DNA of 44,672 nucleotides from an uncultured Bacteroidota bacterium (GTDB lineage: Bacteria; Bacteroidota; Bacteroidia; Chitinophagales; Chitinophagaceae). A program made the translations under genes and the position numbers. The notes beneath the pieces are model-generated. The model saw only the letters and a list, made by a program, of their open reading frames with translations, had not been told where the DNA came from and did no database searches. Within the stretch, counting starts at the first letter, position 1, and each line of letters opens with the position of its first letter. Positions 1-8,836 of the stretch are shown one piece after another. The stretch spans positions 1 through 44,672 of the forward strand of contig CAINUN010000027.1 in NCBI GenBank assembly GCA_903853805.1, in the 5' to 3' direction.

Positions 1-1
1 C

Positions 2-1165
2 AAAAGAAGTGATAAAAAGAAAATAGTGGTGTTGGGTTCTGGTCCTAATCGTATTGGACAAGGTATTGAGTTTGATTATTGTTGTACGCATGGTTTGTTG
101 GCTGCGCGCGAATGCGGTTATGAATCCATCATGGTGAATTGCAATCCTGAAACCGTTTCTACAGATTTTGATATTGCTGACAAGCTTTACTTCGAACCTG
201 TTTATTGGGAACATCTTTTGGAAATCATAGAACATGAACAACCCGATGGTGTGATTGTTCAACTAGGCGGACAAACCGCTTTGAAACTCGCTAAAAGACT
301 TCATGAAAAAGGCATTCGCATCATCGGCACTTCTTTCGATAATATGGATATTGCTGAAGACCGTGGACGCTTTAGTGATATGCTGAAAGAGTTGGGTATT
401 CCTTATCCAAATTACGGTACTGCATATACTACAGACGAAGCCATTGATGTGGCTAAAGAAGTTGGATATCCTGTGTTGGTTCGTCCATCTTATGTGTTAG
501 GTGGTCAACGGATGCGCATTGTAATTAATGATGAAGAACTCGAGAAAAGTGTAGTGAGTTTATTGAAGCATCTTCCGGGAAATAAAATATTGATTGACCA
601 TTTCCTTGATAGATGCCAGGAAGCGGAAATTGATGCTATTTGCGATGGTGAAGATGTTCACATCATGGGCATCATGGAACACATAGAACCTGCTGGTATT
701 CATAGTGGAGATAGTCATTCGGTGTTGCCGGTATTCAATTTGCCGCCTTTGGTAGTGGATGAGATGGTAGAGATTGCTCGAAAGGTTGCTTTTGCTCTTG
801 ATATTCGTGGGCTGATAAATATTCAGTTTGCCATCAAAGGCGGACATGTTTACGTGATTGAAGCCAACCCTCGTGCAAGCCGAACAACTCCTTTTATTGC
901 CAAGGCTTATGGCGTTCCTTATCTCAACATTGCTACCAAAGTAATGCTAGGTGAAAACAAACTAAAAGACTTTGTGATGGAACAAAAGCTTGAAGGATTT
1001 GCAGTGAAAGAACCTGTGTTTTCTTTCAATAAATTCCAGAATGTGAACAAAGAATTAGGGCCTGAAATGAAGAGCACGGGTGAAGCTATTCGTTTTATCA
1101 AAAACCTACGTGACCCGTGGTTCCGCAACCTTTACAAAGAAAGAAGTATGCACTTGAGTAAGTAG
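2..1165 (+). CDS. carB: carbamoyl-phosphate synthase large subunit, C-terminal part (5' end outside window)
   Basis: This is the second ATP-grasp half of the large subunit, which makes carbamoyl phosphate for pyrimidine and arginine synthesis. The reading frame is open to the window edge, so the start lies outside. Visible landmarks are GSGPNRIGQGIEFDYCC near the start (carboxy-phosphate half boundary), VNCNPETVSTD, the ATP-grasp segment YPVLVRPSYVLGGQRM and the metal/ATP-binding VIEANPRASRTTPF. The protein stops after NLYKERSMHLSK, where longer homologues such as the E. coli enzyme continue into a roughly 135-residue MGS-like allosteric domain. No MGS domain follows in any nearby frame. As I recall, a short CarB is common in many Bacteroidota, so this is probably natural rather than a truncation. 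Confidence 0.95.
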   Translation, partial: KRSDKKKIVVLGSGPNRIGQGIEFDYCCTHGLLAARECGYESIMVNCNPETVSTDFDIADKLYFEPVYWEHLLEIIEHEQPDGVIVQLGGQTALKLAKRLHEKGIRIIGTSFDNMDIAEDRGRFSDMLKELGIPYPNYGTAYTTDEAIDVAKEVGYPVLVRPSYVLGGQRMRIVINDEELEKSVVSLLKHLPGNKILIDHFLDRCQEAEIDAICDGEDVHIMGIMEHIEPAGIHSGDSHSVLPVFNLPPLVVDEMVEIARKVAFALDIRGLINIQFAIKGGHVYVIEANPRASRTTPFIAKAYGVPYLNIATKVMLGENKLKDFVMEQKLEGFAVKEPVFSFNKFQNVNKELGPEMKSTGEAIRFIKNLRDPWFRNLYKERSMHLSK

Positions 1166-1214
1166 TGTTTCTTGAAATATTGTTTGTGGTCAAATAATAA
1201 AATTAGGGAATAAA

Positions 1215-2033
1215 CTAATAATTCTTAGTGTATTCACTTCCTTCTTTCAGTACTTCTTTTTTCCCTTCCGTAGTAAGGAAGTAGGTTTGGATTGTAGTTC
1301 TTTTTTCAAGCTGCTGCAAAAACACTTCGAAATGTAGATGAGGTCCATCAGTTCTACCAACATTACCACTTAAGGCAATCAATTGTCCCTGATTAACAAT
1401 ATCGCCTTCAATTACTTGTGCACCATTTTGTTGGAGGTGTGCATAGCTTGCAAAAGTTCCGTCTTCATGATAAATAAGGATGAAATTATTGAGTTTGGCA
1501 CATTCGGGTTGAGAACAATGCTTGCTATTTTGTTGAACCACTTTCACTACTACTCCTTTTCTAGCTGCATGAATTTCATTTCCTTCAGTAAGTGAAAAAT
1601 CAAGAGCGTTAATTCCTTGATGTGTTTGCTTTCCATTATATCCTTGAAACAATTTGTAGGTACTTCCTGTTTTGTAGGGCAGCCAATAAACAATGTCTTT
1701 ATCAAAATTTGTTTGTTCTGCGTTCCCATATTGAGTTCTTGTACTATAACGGAGTTTATAGGCAGCATAAGTGTCTAAAACTTTCAAATCAGCAATAAAA
1801 AACCTTTTTGTTCTTGCTGGGATTAAGAAGACCTTATTGTTGCCTTCAGTGCTTTCCATATTGGCGAGTTCAAAAGTTATCAAAATTGAAACTGGGCAAT
1901 ATTCATCATTATCCGCAAAAACATAAACGCCACCATCGAAGTTTTCATGATATACATGACTTCGAAAATCTCCTGCAAAATTATTGAATGGAGAGAAAAG
2001 AATAGTGAATATCAGTGCAAAAAGAGTTTTCAT
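1215..2033 (-). CDS. secreted M23-family metallopeptidase
   Basis: A 272-aa exported protein with an N-terminal signal peptide (about residues 1-20, hydrophobic LFALIFTILF) followed by a beta-rich region and a C-terminal LytM/M23 peptidase domain (about 130-240). The zinc site is complete: H138 with D145 (HQGINALD), then H199 in SYAHL and H232/H234 in PHLHFE. Such enzymes cut peptidoglycan cross-bridges or act on periplasmic proteins; the substrate here cannot be told. It is convergent with carB across a 49-bp gap, so it is not in that transcription unit. Family assignment is firm, role is general. Confidence 0.85.
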   Translation of the reverse strand: MKTLFALIFTILFSPFNNFAGDFRSHVYHENFDGGVYVFADNDEYCPVSILITFELANMESTEGNNKVFLIPARTKRFFIADLKVLDTYAAYKLRYSTRTQYGNAEQTNFDKDIVYWLPYKTGSTYKLFQGYNGKQTHQGINALDFSLTEGNEIHAARKGVVVKVVQQNSKHCSQPECAKLNNFILIYHEDGTFASYAHLQQNGAQVIEGDIVNQGQLIALSGNVGRTDGPHLHFEVFLQQLEKRTTIQTYFLTTEGKKEVLKEGSEYTKNY

Positions 2034-2105
2034 GATATTTTAGTTGTAATAATAAAGGCACCATGGAAATACCATCGTGCCATTTGTTATATATGAGCTT
2101 AGCCC

Positions 2106-3449
2106 TTATTGAGTTGGTCCGTTATCAACAGAAGCCTCGATTAAGTTTTGGATAGTGGTAGGCACGTTGGTTAAGAAGTTGTATCCCGTTGATGTTTCGA
2201 TAGCATCAACAGTTGTGCGATAATTACCCCATGACTGTGCGTTAACAGTATTAATATTAGGCATATCCACAGCTATTACACGAGTAGCTGTACTTACACG
2301 AGCAATATCATTTGTTCCAACCGGAAGTACGACAATTATTTTCCAAATTCTACTCGGAACAGTAATACTGCCATTGGCTATTTTAGTTGTAGTACCTCCA
2401 TTACTGCCAGTTCCACCACTGCCATAACCACCAGAAATGATATACAATTCTTTGCCTGAATTCATTAGGGTTCTGCAATAGTTTTCAAGAGCAACGTAAG
2501 TAATCTGATTTAAGTTGGGAGCTTGAGGGATTATGTTTGTCATTTTAAAAGTAGCAGCGTTATCGGTGTCGCTTTTATCTCTGTCTTCGGATGGGCAAAG
2601 GTGTCCACGATCGAAACCAGTATTAGTATAATTGGAGGTTGTTGCTTTAAAGAATGACGAAGGAAGCGTAGCGTCGCTGGTGAAACAATCACAACGAGGA
2701 GCGGTGCCTTTCCAAGCAGTACTTAAATGCCAACTAACCCAATTGGCTGAACCACGAGAGTTGTTGTAAGATAAAGAATACTGGGATTTTACTAACAAAT
2801 AATTGTTGGCATTGGAAGTAACTGTTGTAGCATTACTAGGGTTACCCATAGCAAGGTTATCATCTTTTGTAGCAGTGCTAGTAAGGTTGTCAATTATAGA
2901 AATATCGTCAATGTTTAATTTTCCACCAGTCAATTTCCTTACTTGAAAACGAACATAGCCTGTAATGTTCATAGTAAAAGAAGTAACACTTATAGTAGTT
3001 GAAGAAGTGGTAATAGTGCTACCTGTTTTTATCCAAGTACTACCACTATTTGTTGAATACCAAAGTTCCCAAGTGCTTGCTGTCTCAGTTCCATACACAC
3101 CATGATAAATACGAACTTCACTCGCTCCGCTGGCTGAGTTAAATTTCATGGTAAGGATACCTGAATTTTGAATTCTTACTGATTTGGTTCCATTTTTACG
3201 GTCGCTTGTAGTATTGCCAATCATGGCATCAGTCAAATTCCAAATGCCAGTAGTGAAGGAGACATCAGCACTCGGATAAGTAGCTTTAGTTCCTAATTCA
3301 AAGGTTTCAGGGAAGCTATTATAAATACTAACACCAGCAGATTGATTCGTTTGGGTTTCTGTATTTGGGGATACAGAAAATTTTTGGCAGGAATGTATAC
3401 TACATATCATGCCCAATCCCAAAAGGAAAGATACAATACGATTCATCAA
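2106..3449 (-). CDS. exported DNA/RNA non-specific endonuclease (DRGH nuclease) with N-terminal binding domain
   Basis: A 447-aa predicted lipoprotein: hydrophobic start, then a lipobox-like SIHSC with Cys21. Residues about 45-190 form a Thr/Ser-rich beta-sandwich-like region of the kind that binds surfaces or carbohydrate. Residues about 220-440 are an endonuclease_NS (Serratia nuclease-type) domain: D280-R281-G282-H283 gives the catalytic histidine, and NIIPQAPNLNQ with N314 and the following E322 match the Mg-binding segment. Likely a surface-attached or secreted nuclease for nucleic-acid scavenging. It stands alone on the minus strand. Confidence 0.88.
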   Translation of the reverse strand: MMNRIVSFLLGLGMICSIHSCQKFSVSPNTETQTNQSAGVSIYNSFPETFELGTKATYPSADVSFTTGIWNLTDAMIGNTTSDRKNGTKSVRIQNSGILTMKFNSASGASEVRIYHGVYGTETASTWELWYSTNSGSTWIKTGSTITTSSTTISVTSFTMNITGYVRFQVRKLTGGKLNIDDISIIDNLTSTATKDDNLAMGNPSNATTVTSNANNYLLVKSQYSLSYNNSRGSANWVSWHLSTAWKGTAPRCDCFTSDATLPSSFFKATTSNYTNTGFDRGHLCPSEDRDKSDTDNAATFKMTNIIPQAPNLNQITYVALENYCRTLMNSGKELYIISGGYGSGGTGSNGGTTTKIANGSITVPSRIWKIIVVLPVGTNDIARVSTATRVIAVDMPNINTVNAQSWGNYRTTVDAIETSTGYNFLTNVPTTIQNLIEASVDNGPTQ

Positions 3450-3519
3450 TACGAATTTAGAATCGCAAGTTAGTCATAATATTCAAACTGAGTATAACTC
3501 CCTATGCTTTGACCCTTTA

Positions 3520-3864
3520 TCAAGAAAATATTTTGACCAAACCCCAAAATACGATAGTAATGCCAATGGTAGTCAAGCCAAACAAAACCATTCCAAAATT
3601 ACCTGCGGTGTAACTTCCAGTCAGAGTGAGCACACAACTCATGAACAACATAGCAGCACCAATCATTATAAAAATTAATCCGGAAGAAGTTTTCCTTGAA
3701 TTTCGTAAACGTTTTACTTCCTGCATTAGGTTCATTACATGGTAGTCATCTTGATAGGTATCAAAAAGAGACTTTTTGATTTCTTCATCAGTCAACCCTA
3801 TGCTAATAAGATGCACTAATGACGGAGGTGATTCCATTTTGTTTGGAGTCTTATTTTGTTCCAT
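3520..3864 (-). CDS. small two-helix membrane protein of unknown function
   Basis: A 114-aa protein not recognised by family. Residues 1-57 are charged and hydrophilic, with an acidic helical segment and a Lys/Arg-rich stretch (VKRLRNSRKTS) just before the first membrane helix, so the N-terminus is probably cytoplasmic. Two hydrophobic segments follow at about 62-82 and 88-111, ending after VKIFS. No catalytic motif is visible. Transcribed on the same strand as the nuclease gene downstream but separated by 70 bp, so a shared transcript is possible but unproven. Confidence 0.6.
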   Translation of the reverse strand: MEQNKTPNKMESPPSLVHLISIGLTDEEIKKSLFDTYQDDYHVMNLMQEVKRLRNSRKTSSGLIFIMIGAAMLFMSCVLTLTGSYTAGNFGMVLFGLTTIGITIVFWGLVKIFS

Positions 3865-4015
3865 CGTAGGTCGTTTTTGATGTGTTCAAATTAGGAAACT
3901 CTTTTAATATTTACAAATTCGCTGTTTTGCAACCATAAGGTCAATTATAATTTCACAAACCTTTTTAAAAGTGTTTCTGCCTTTTTTCAATACTTTGCAA
4001 CTACAAATCTTTTCG

Positions 4016-4525
4016 ATGAAAAAAATTCTCTCTGTACTTTTGTTGCTGCTTTTTGTTGGCAGTAATACTTCTTTTGCTAAGAAAAATAAAGACAAAAAAG
4101 AAGGACTTGAGTGGTTTACAGATATAAACAAAGCAGCCGAAATTTCAAGCAAAGCCAAAAAACCAATTTTTGCTTTTTTCACAGGAAGTGACTGGTGTGG
4201 ATGGTGTAAAAAACTTCAAAATGAAGTTTTTTCGAAACCAGAATTTATAGAATGGGCTAAGAAAAATGTGGTGTTGCTAGAACTGGATTATCCTCGTTAT
4301 AAACAACAACCAGGGGAACTCATGAAACAAAATAGCGAGTTACAACAAACCTTTCAAGTGCGAGGATACCCAACTTGTTGGCTGTTTTTCTTAACGAAAG
4401 GAGACGATGGTAAAAAGAGTATCAATCCCTTAGGTTCATTAGGTTATCCAGCTGGTGCAGAAGCAGGGAAAGAACAATTCAAATTTTTGGATGAAGCCAA
4501 TGAAATTTTGAAAAACAAAAAATAG
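4016..4525 (+). CDS. exported thioredoxin-fold protein (thioredoxin_7-like)
   Basis: A 169-aa protein with a signal peptide (KKILSVLLLLLFVGSNTSFA) and a thioredoxin fold. The active site is W-C61-G-W-C64-K, and the cis-proline segment is GYPTCWLFF. The frame opens 45 bp earlier, but the ATG at the signal peptide is chosen because the upstream codons lie in an AT-rich leader. The WCGWC type in an exported protein suggests a periplasmic thiol-disulfide oxidoreductase, like the C-terminal domain of DsbD or related folding factors. It is monocistronic: a hairpin terminator follows directly. Confidence 0.8.
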   Translation: MKKILSVLLLLLFVGSNTSFAKKNKDKKEGLEWFTDINKAAEISSKAKKPIFAFFTGSDWCGWCKKLQNEVFSKPEFIEWAKKNVVLLELDYPRYKQQPGELMKQNSELQQTFQVRGYPTCWLFFLTKGDDGKKSINPLGSLGYPAGAEAGKEQFKFLDEANEILKNKK

Positions 4526-4552
4526 TCGTGCTTTCCATTCATTAATATTTAG

Positions 4553-4582
4553 AAGCCTAGAGTTCATACTAGGCTTTTTTTA
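4553..4582 (+). terminator. intrinsic terminator after thioredoxin-fold gene
   Basis: Arms AAGCCTAG and CTAGGCTT enclose an 8-nt loop, followed by a run of seven T. It lies 27 bp after the stop codon. Confidence 0.85.
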
Positions 4583-4638
4583 TTGAAATTTCAAATCGTT
4601 TCATCATCGAAAACTAAAGGCTGATTAATCGAATTGGC

Positions 4639-4646
4639 TACCTTTG
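4639..4646 (+). promoter_or_regulatory. Bacteroidota-type -7 box of sodA
   Basis: TACCTTTG matches the Bacteroidota -7 consensus TAnnTTTG exactly and lies 21 bp before the chosen ATG, which implies a very short leader. No clear TTTG -33 box is visible at the usual spacing. Confidence 0.55.
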
Positions 4647-4666
4647 CATCAACAAAAATTATTCTT

Positions 4667-5269
4667 ATGGCATTTACACTTCCTGCTCTTCCTTATGCTC
4701 ATGAAGCTTTGGAACCACATATTGATTCACAAACGATGATCATTCATCATACCAAACATCATCAAGCATACGTTGACAACCTCAATAAAGCGCTTGCTGG
4801 AACTGATGGGGAAAACAAATCTCTTGAAGAGCTTATGTCCAACATGAGTTCATACCCAGCTGCAGTTCGTAATAATGGTGGTGGACATTTTAATCATTCT
4901 TTGTTCTGGAGCATTCTTGGTGCCAACAACGGCGCAACACAAGGTGCATTTGCGGAGTCTATCAACAATACATTTGGTTCATTAGATGGTTTGAAAGAAA
5001 AAATGAATGCCGCAGGTACTACACGTTTTGGTAGTGGTTGGGCTTGGTTGATAGTAAAAGATGGCAAGCTTGAAGTTTGCTCAACACCTAATCAAGATAA
5101 TCCTTTGATGGATATTGCCGAGGTAAAAGGCACGCCAATTCTTGGAATTGATGTTTGGGAACATGCTTATTACTTAAAGTATCAAAATCGTCGCCCTGAA
5201 TATTTAGGTGCAATTTGGAACGTAATTAATTGGAACGAAGTAGAAAAACGTTATCAAGCAGCGCTCTAA
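4667..5269 (+). CDS. sodA: superoxide dismutase, Mn-type by sequence
   Basis: A 200-aa Fe/Mn superoxide dismutase that converts superoxide to oxygen and peroxide. The four metal ligands are readable: H27, H77 (NHSLFW), D162 and H166 (DVWEHAYY). Metal-type markers favour manganese or a cambialistic enzyme: Gly before the first NHS histidine ([10 protein letters not shown]) and Gln143 in PNQDNPL, where iron enzymes have their outer-sphere Gln elsewhere. The frame opens 33 bp upstream with TTG, but the ATG at [10 protein letters not shown] matches family starts and the -7 box falls inside the longer version. No signal peptide, so cytoplasmic. Confidence 0.95.
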   Translation: MAFTLPALPYAHEALEPHIDSQTMIIHHTKHHQAYVDNLNKALAGTDGENKSLEELMSNMSSYPAAVRNNGGGHFNHSLFWSILGANNGATQGAFAESINNTFGSLDGLKEKMNAAGTTRFGSGWAWLIVKDGKLEVCSTPNQDNPLMDIAEVKGTPILGIDVWEHAYYLKYQNRRPEYLGAIWNVINWNEVEKRYQAAL

Positions 5270-5291
5270 TAAGATATTCATATTGTTATAT

Positions 5292-5324
5292 AAAGTCGCT
5301 TCGTTATTGAAGCGGCTTTTTTTG
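5292..5324 (+). terminator. intrinsic terminator after sodA
   Basis: Stem CGCTTC/GAAGCG, extended by AAG/CTT around one mismatch, with loop GTTATT and a trailing T-run. It starts 22 bp after the sodA stop. Confidence 0.85.
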
Positions 5325-5401
5325 TTCTTTATTTTGTAAAAAGGACAAGAAAAGTTACTTTGAGGAATGACTGGATTAAGCATAGAAGCAAAACGTTTTT
5401 G

Positions 5402-5758
5402 CTATTTTTTCAACAACAACTGCATCATTAAATATGCAGCTATACCCAACAACAAAATTATTACAACAGCAATCCAACTCCATTCTATACCCTTCATTGA
5501 GCGTTTTGTTCGATGGTTTTTGATTTGTTTCTTTAGAATGTGATTGGCACGGTGAACGATGTGGTTAGTGTCAATAGAGTTGATTGTTTGGAGCCCATCT
5601 AACGCATCTGATTCCATTCCTTCTGTTGACAACCATTGTTCTACTTCATGTTGTTCTTGTAATGATAGGTAACCATTCAGATAGTTCTGCAACTTTTCCT
5701 CTGTCAATGGGGTTGACGGTTGTTGGTTGAGCATTTCTATTTTAGTTTGGTCCTTCAT
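5402..5758 (-). CDS. small membrane protein, probable anti-sigma-like partner of the adjacent ECF sigma factor
   Basis: A 118-aa protein with a soluble N-terminal half (about 1-88) and one transmembrane helix near the C-terminus (about 93-114, SWIAVVIILLLGIAAYLMM). The start of the soluble part, EEKLQNYLNGYLSLQEQHEVEQWL, resembles the short helical N-terminal region of Bacteroidota anti-sigma factors, but no zinc-finger HxxxCxxC is present. Its ATG overlaps the stop of the sigma gene by one base (TAATG), so the two are translationally coupled. The anti-sigma role is inferred from that coupling and topology only. Confidence 0.55.
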   Translation of the reverse strand: MKDQTKIEMLNQQPSTPLTEEKLQNYLNGYLSLQEQHEVEQWLSTEGMESDALDGLQTINSIDTNHIVHRANHILKKQIKNHRTKRSMKGIEWSWIAVVIILLLGIAAYLMMQLLLKK

Positions 5759-6324
5759 TATAAATGTTGGTTCAATCTTTTTTCTAAAATCAATTTCAAG
5801 TTACGTTTTCCATTTTGAATAAAACTCTTTACTTGCATAAAATTATAACCTGTAATTCCCATTATTTGTTGATAAGATTTTGATTCGAAATAGAATAGGT
5901 TGATGGTTTGTTGTTGTTCGGTATTCAATTCTTTCAAGGCTAGCTCCATTTGGTCTAAAGTAATCTCTTTCCAAATTTGCCCTTCTAAATCTTCATGTGT
6001 TATAAGCTGATGTAAATCATCACCAGATGTTTTATAGTTATTATTTCTAAAAATTTGTAGGCAATGGTTACGCATCAGCACATACAACCAACCTTTGAAA
6101 TTGAGGATTTCTCCTTCAGGTAACTGTGTTAATGCCTTTAGGAAAATTTGTTGAACAGCATCTTCAGCAGCTGTTTTGTCTTTCAGATATTTCATGGCAA
6201 CACCGAAAAGCAACAGAGTATAGCGTTGTAACAAAACGCCCAACCAATTGTTATCATGACTTTTACGATAGCGAGCAATTAGCTCCTCATCACTAAGTTG
6301 TTGATGTGCCTTTGAATTCGACAA
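5758..6324 (-). CDS. ECF-type RNA polymerase sigma factor
   Basis: A 188-aa sigma-70 family protein. Region 2 is at about 14-90: DEELIARYRKS, then YLKDKTAAEDAVQQIFLKAL (the -10 recognition/core-binding helix) and FKGWLYVLMRNHCLQIFR. Region 4 is at about 128-185, a helix-turn-helix around LNTEQQQTINLFYFESKSYQQIMGITGY with QVKSFIQNGKRNLK as recognition helix. It directs RNA polymerase to a specific regulon that cannot be read from the window. The overlapping downstream membrane protein is the likely regulator. Confidence 0.85.
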   Translation of the reverse strand: MSNSKAHQQLSDEELIARYRKSHDNNWLGVLLQRYTLLLFGVAMKYLKDKTAAEDAVQQIFLKALTQLPEGEILNFKGWLYVLMRNHCLQIFRNNNYKTSGDDLHQLITHEDLEGQIWKEITLDQMELALKELNTEQQQTINLFYFESKSYQQIMGITGYNFMQVKSFIQNGKRNLKLILEKRLNQHL

Positions 6325-6379
6325 TTAGATCCAGCTTTTTTGTAAAGATGAACAAAAAGCGGATTTCCATAAAAAAGTG

Positions 6380-8161
6380 TTACGCCAACACTTTTGATAA
6401 CTGAGTTTCAAGTAACGCAAGCTTGGCTGCAGTGATGTTATCTTGGCAAATTTGTGGGATTGTTGTTCTGTAATAATTGATGCCAGCCTGAAGGTTTGCT
6501 TTGAACTTGTTAAAGGAATTCAATTGCTTTTCAGTCATTGCTTCAATGCTGTTGGCAATTTGTTTTTTCAAGTATTCAATATACAACTCCAACTCATTTA
6601 CAAACATGTGCGCACGATCAAGATTGTTATTGATGTTTGTGCGACCATAAATGTGGTCAACCATTTGCTTCAACGAAAATATGCCTGAGAAATAAGCAAG
6701 ATTAGGTCCTGGGCAAATAGAAGTTGCAGAAAGATTGTGAGGAATTTTAAGACCATTCTTTACACGTACTGATGCCGTTAAGCCTTCGCAAAGACAATCT
6801 TTCAAAGCAATTTTTTCAATAGCTGATTTCAATTCTGTTTCACTCATGCCACTTTCTTTCAGTTCCTTCACTTTAAAGTGTTGATATTGTCGTGATGATG
6901 TGCAAATAGGGATCTCGGTGTATTCTGTGTTATATGAAAGATAATTTCTGTAGCAAGGACTTCCTGGGCGATTTTTTGCAAGACGCTCTAATCGTAATAC
7001 ATCAGACTGTGCCTTTCTAAAATTATTAAAAGGCACCCCTAATGGCGATGATTCGCTTAAGTAATAATCATCTTTTGAAGCGTTTGCTAAATTGTTTAAA
7101 GTTTCTTCGTCTACATTGGTTGATTCTGGTACTAACAAAAATGGACTTCCCCAACCTGTGCCATCTAAATCGTAATAGGAAAGTAAAAACTCTTGTTCTT
7201 TAAAGTTTCCAATACCTCCTTGCGCAGTAATCTTTTGAATTGGAATTGTAGAAAAGGGTTTTCTTCCTTTTGCTTCTAACCCTTGATTGCAAAGGACAAA
7301 TAACTCTTCCGTAAGTGCTTTTCTATGGTTTTTAAATTCTTCCAAAATAGGTCCCATAAGCAAGCCATCTGTAGCAAAAGCATGACCACCACAATTCAAA
7401 CCAGATTCAATTCGGAATTCAGAAACCCAAATGCCTCGTTTCGCTAAAATTTTCCCTTGAATTAATGCAGAACGATAATCGCTTACTTTAAGGATGATTC
7501 TTTTCTTTAGCCTGCCATTTTCATTAGGAAAGAAGTCTTCAAACTGCTCAGTGTAAGCATATAATCTTGGATTGTAGCCAGCGGAAAACACCAGCGAAGA
7601 ACTAAGATTACTACTTGCAAAACCTCGTAAAGCAGACATTGCGTCGCAGAATTCATCTGGCATTCGCTGTCCATCTTTTGTAAAACGAGGATTATCCACT
7701 TTTGCCATAATGTTCACATCAATTTCACCAGGAACTACAGCATCTCTTAACTCTTGTTGCACTTTTTGTTTCTCTTCTCCTTCTGTCATTTCCTGCATGT
7801 CAAGGAATTTATTTCTTAAAGGAGAATCATCAGGGAGGAGTAGAAAGTATTTTGTTATTTCGGAGTCAGGAGAAAAAGGGGAAGATTTTACCTCTACAAT
7901 TTGACGGTCAAGAATAACTTGAAGTACATTTAAGTATTCAGCAATTCTATGCGCTCGATAATCTTCTTCCTTTTTGGTAATAGGTTTAAACGGAATGTTG
8001 TTATTCAGGGAATAATAGGTCCTAAGGTCTTCCATTAATTCGTCTTCAAGAATAGAAACTACAGAGGAAATGCCATAACGTGCCACCTTAACAGGAGTGT
8101 CAATGCTATAGGCAATGCCTAAAACGGGTATATGGAATTGATGTACAGGTGCTTCAAACAT
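6380..8161 (-). CDS. conserved-looking 593-aa protein, TIM-barrel flavoprotein-like, function unknown
   Basis: I do not recognise a named family. Features that can be read: a central segment GLNCGGHAFATDG, and later ITAQGGIGNFKEQEF followed by GSPFLLVPE, which together resemble the phosphate/FMN-binding loops of nitronate monooxygenase-type TIM barrels (glycine-rich loop, then a spaced GxPFL). The C-terminal third holds a cysteine cluster (DCLCEG, then TSICPGPNL about 30 residues later) that could bind metal or an Fe-S cluster. No signal peptide, so cytoplasmic. It is divergent from the cytochrome c/NorB-like pair. The enzyme idea is inference; an Fe-S flavoprotein oxidoreductase is my best guess. 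Confidence 0.45.
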   Translation of the reverse strand: MFEAPVHQFHIPVLGIAYSIDTPVKVARYGISSVVSILEDELMEDLRTYYSLNNNIPFKPITKKEEDYRAHRIAEYLNVLQVILDRQIVEVKSSPFSPDSEITKYFLLLPDDSPLRNKFLDMQEMTEGEEKQKVQQELRDAVVPGEIDVNIMAKVDNPRFTKDGQRMPDEFCDAMSALRGFASSNLSSSLVFSAGYNPRLYAYTEQFEDFFPNENGRLKKRIILKVSDYRSALIQGKILAKRGIWVSEFRIESGLNCGGHAFATDGLLMGPILEEFKNHRKALTEELFVLCNQGLEAKGRKPFSTIPIQKITAQGGIGNFKEQEFLLSYYDLDGTGWGSPFLLVPESTNVDEETLNNLANASKDDYYLSESSPLGVPFNNFRKAQSDVLRLERLAKNRPGSPCYRNYLSYNTEYTEIPICTSSRQYQHFKVKELKESGMSETELKSAIEKIALKDCLCEGLTASVRVKNGLKIPHNLSATSICPGPNLAYFSGIFSLKQMVDHIYGRTNINNNLDRAHMFVNELELYIEYLKKQIANSIEAMTEKQLNSFNKFKANLQAGINYYRTTIPQICQDNITAAKLALLETQLSKVLA

Positions 8162-8440
8162 GAAATTACTTTTCGATTTACACAGGTTGCTTTAAAAAAA
8201 TCAATGTTTAAAACCGCTGATTTTGCAACTAAAAAGGGGCAAGATAATAAACTGAGCGCATTGATTTACAAACTTAATCAGTTTCGGCTCGGAATCCTTA
8301 GAAAAGGATAACTTTTTTCAAAGAAAGCATGTTGACTTCGTAGGGGCTTTCACAACCTGCCGTTCGTCATGTTGCATACTGACGCTCGTCATGGCGGGTT
8401 CCTAATCTTTTATCGTTTTTTGACATTCTTTTTGCAAGAC

Positions 8441-8836
8441 TTGAGCAAGATATTTACCATATTGACCATCCTTTTTATGTTGTTCAGCATTGCTATTTAC
8501 AAAAATGGCAATCTTGAGCCCAAGCATTTGCCATCTAGTAAAATAATGGCAGGCTGGAAAACTTGGCAAGACAAAAACTGTCAAAGCTGTCATCAATTGT
8601 TTGGTTTAGGTGGTTACCTTGGACCAGACCTTACAAATTCAGTAACTGAAAAAGGAAAACCTTACTTGAAAGTATTTGTTCAATATGGTACTGCTCGAAT
8701 GCCAAATTTTAAATTGAAAGAACAAGAAGCAGATGAAGTCATTGAGTTTTTAGCGTGGGTAGATAGTTCTGGTAAGAGTCGTGTGCCGGCAGAAGCCGTT
8801 GAATGGACTGGCAATTACAAACTTCAAGAAAGATGA
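8441..8836 (+). CDS. membrane-anchored monohaem cytochrome c, NorC-like
   Basis: A short cytochrome c with an N-terminal membrane anchor (IFTILTILFMLFSIAIY), a CQSCH haem-binding motif and a downstream Met in TARMPNF as the likely axial ligand. The layout (anchor, then WKTWQDKNCQSCHQLFGLGGYLGPDL) matches NorC, the electron-entry subunit of nitric oxide reductase. The frame is open from an ATG at 8369, but those codons cross a repeat-like GC-rich stretch; I prefer the TTG at 8441, and an ATG at 8477 is also possible. The stop overlaps the next gene's start (ATGA), so the two form one unit. Confidence 0.75.
   Translation: MSKIFTILTILFMLFSIAIYKNGNLEPKHLPSSKIMAGWKTWQDKNCQSCHQLFGLGGYLGPDLTNSVTEKGKPYLKVFVQYGTARMPNFKLKEQEADEVIEFLAWVDSSGKSRVPAEAVEWTGNYKLQER

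Noticed and set aside
8369-8440. Longer cytochrome c start at 8,369
   Set aside because: The added residues cross a GC-rich repeat-like stretch (CGTTCGTCATG / CGCTCGTCATG) and precede the natural anchor helix; kept only as an alternative.
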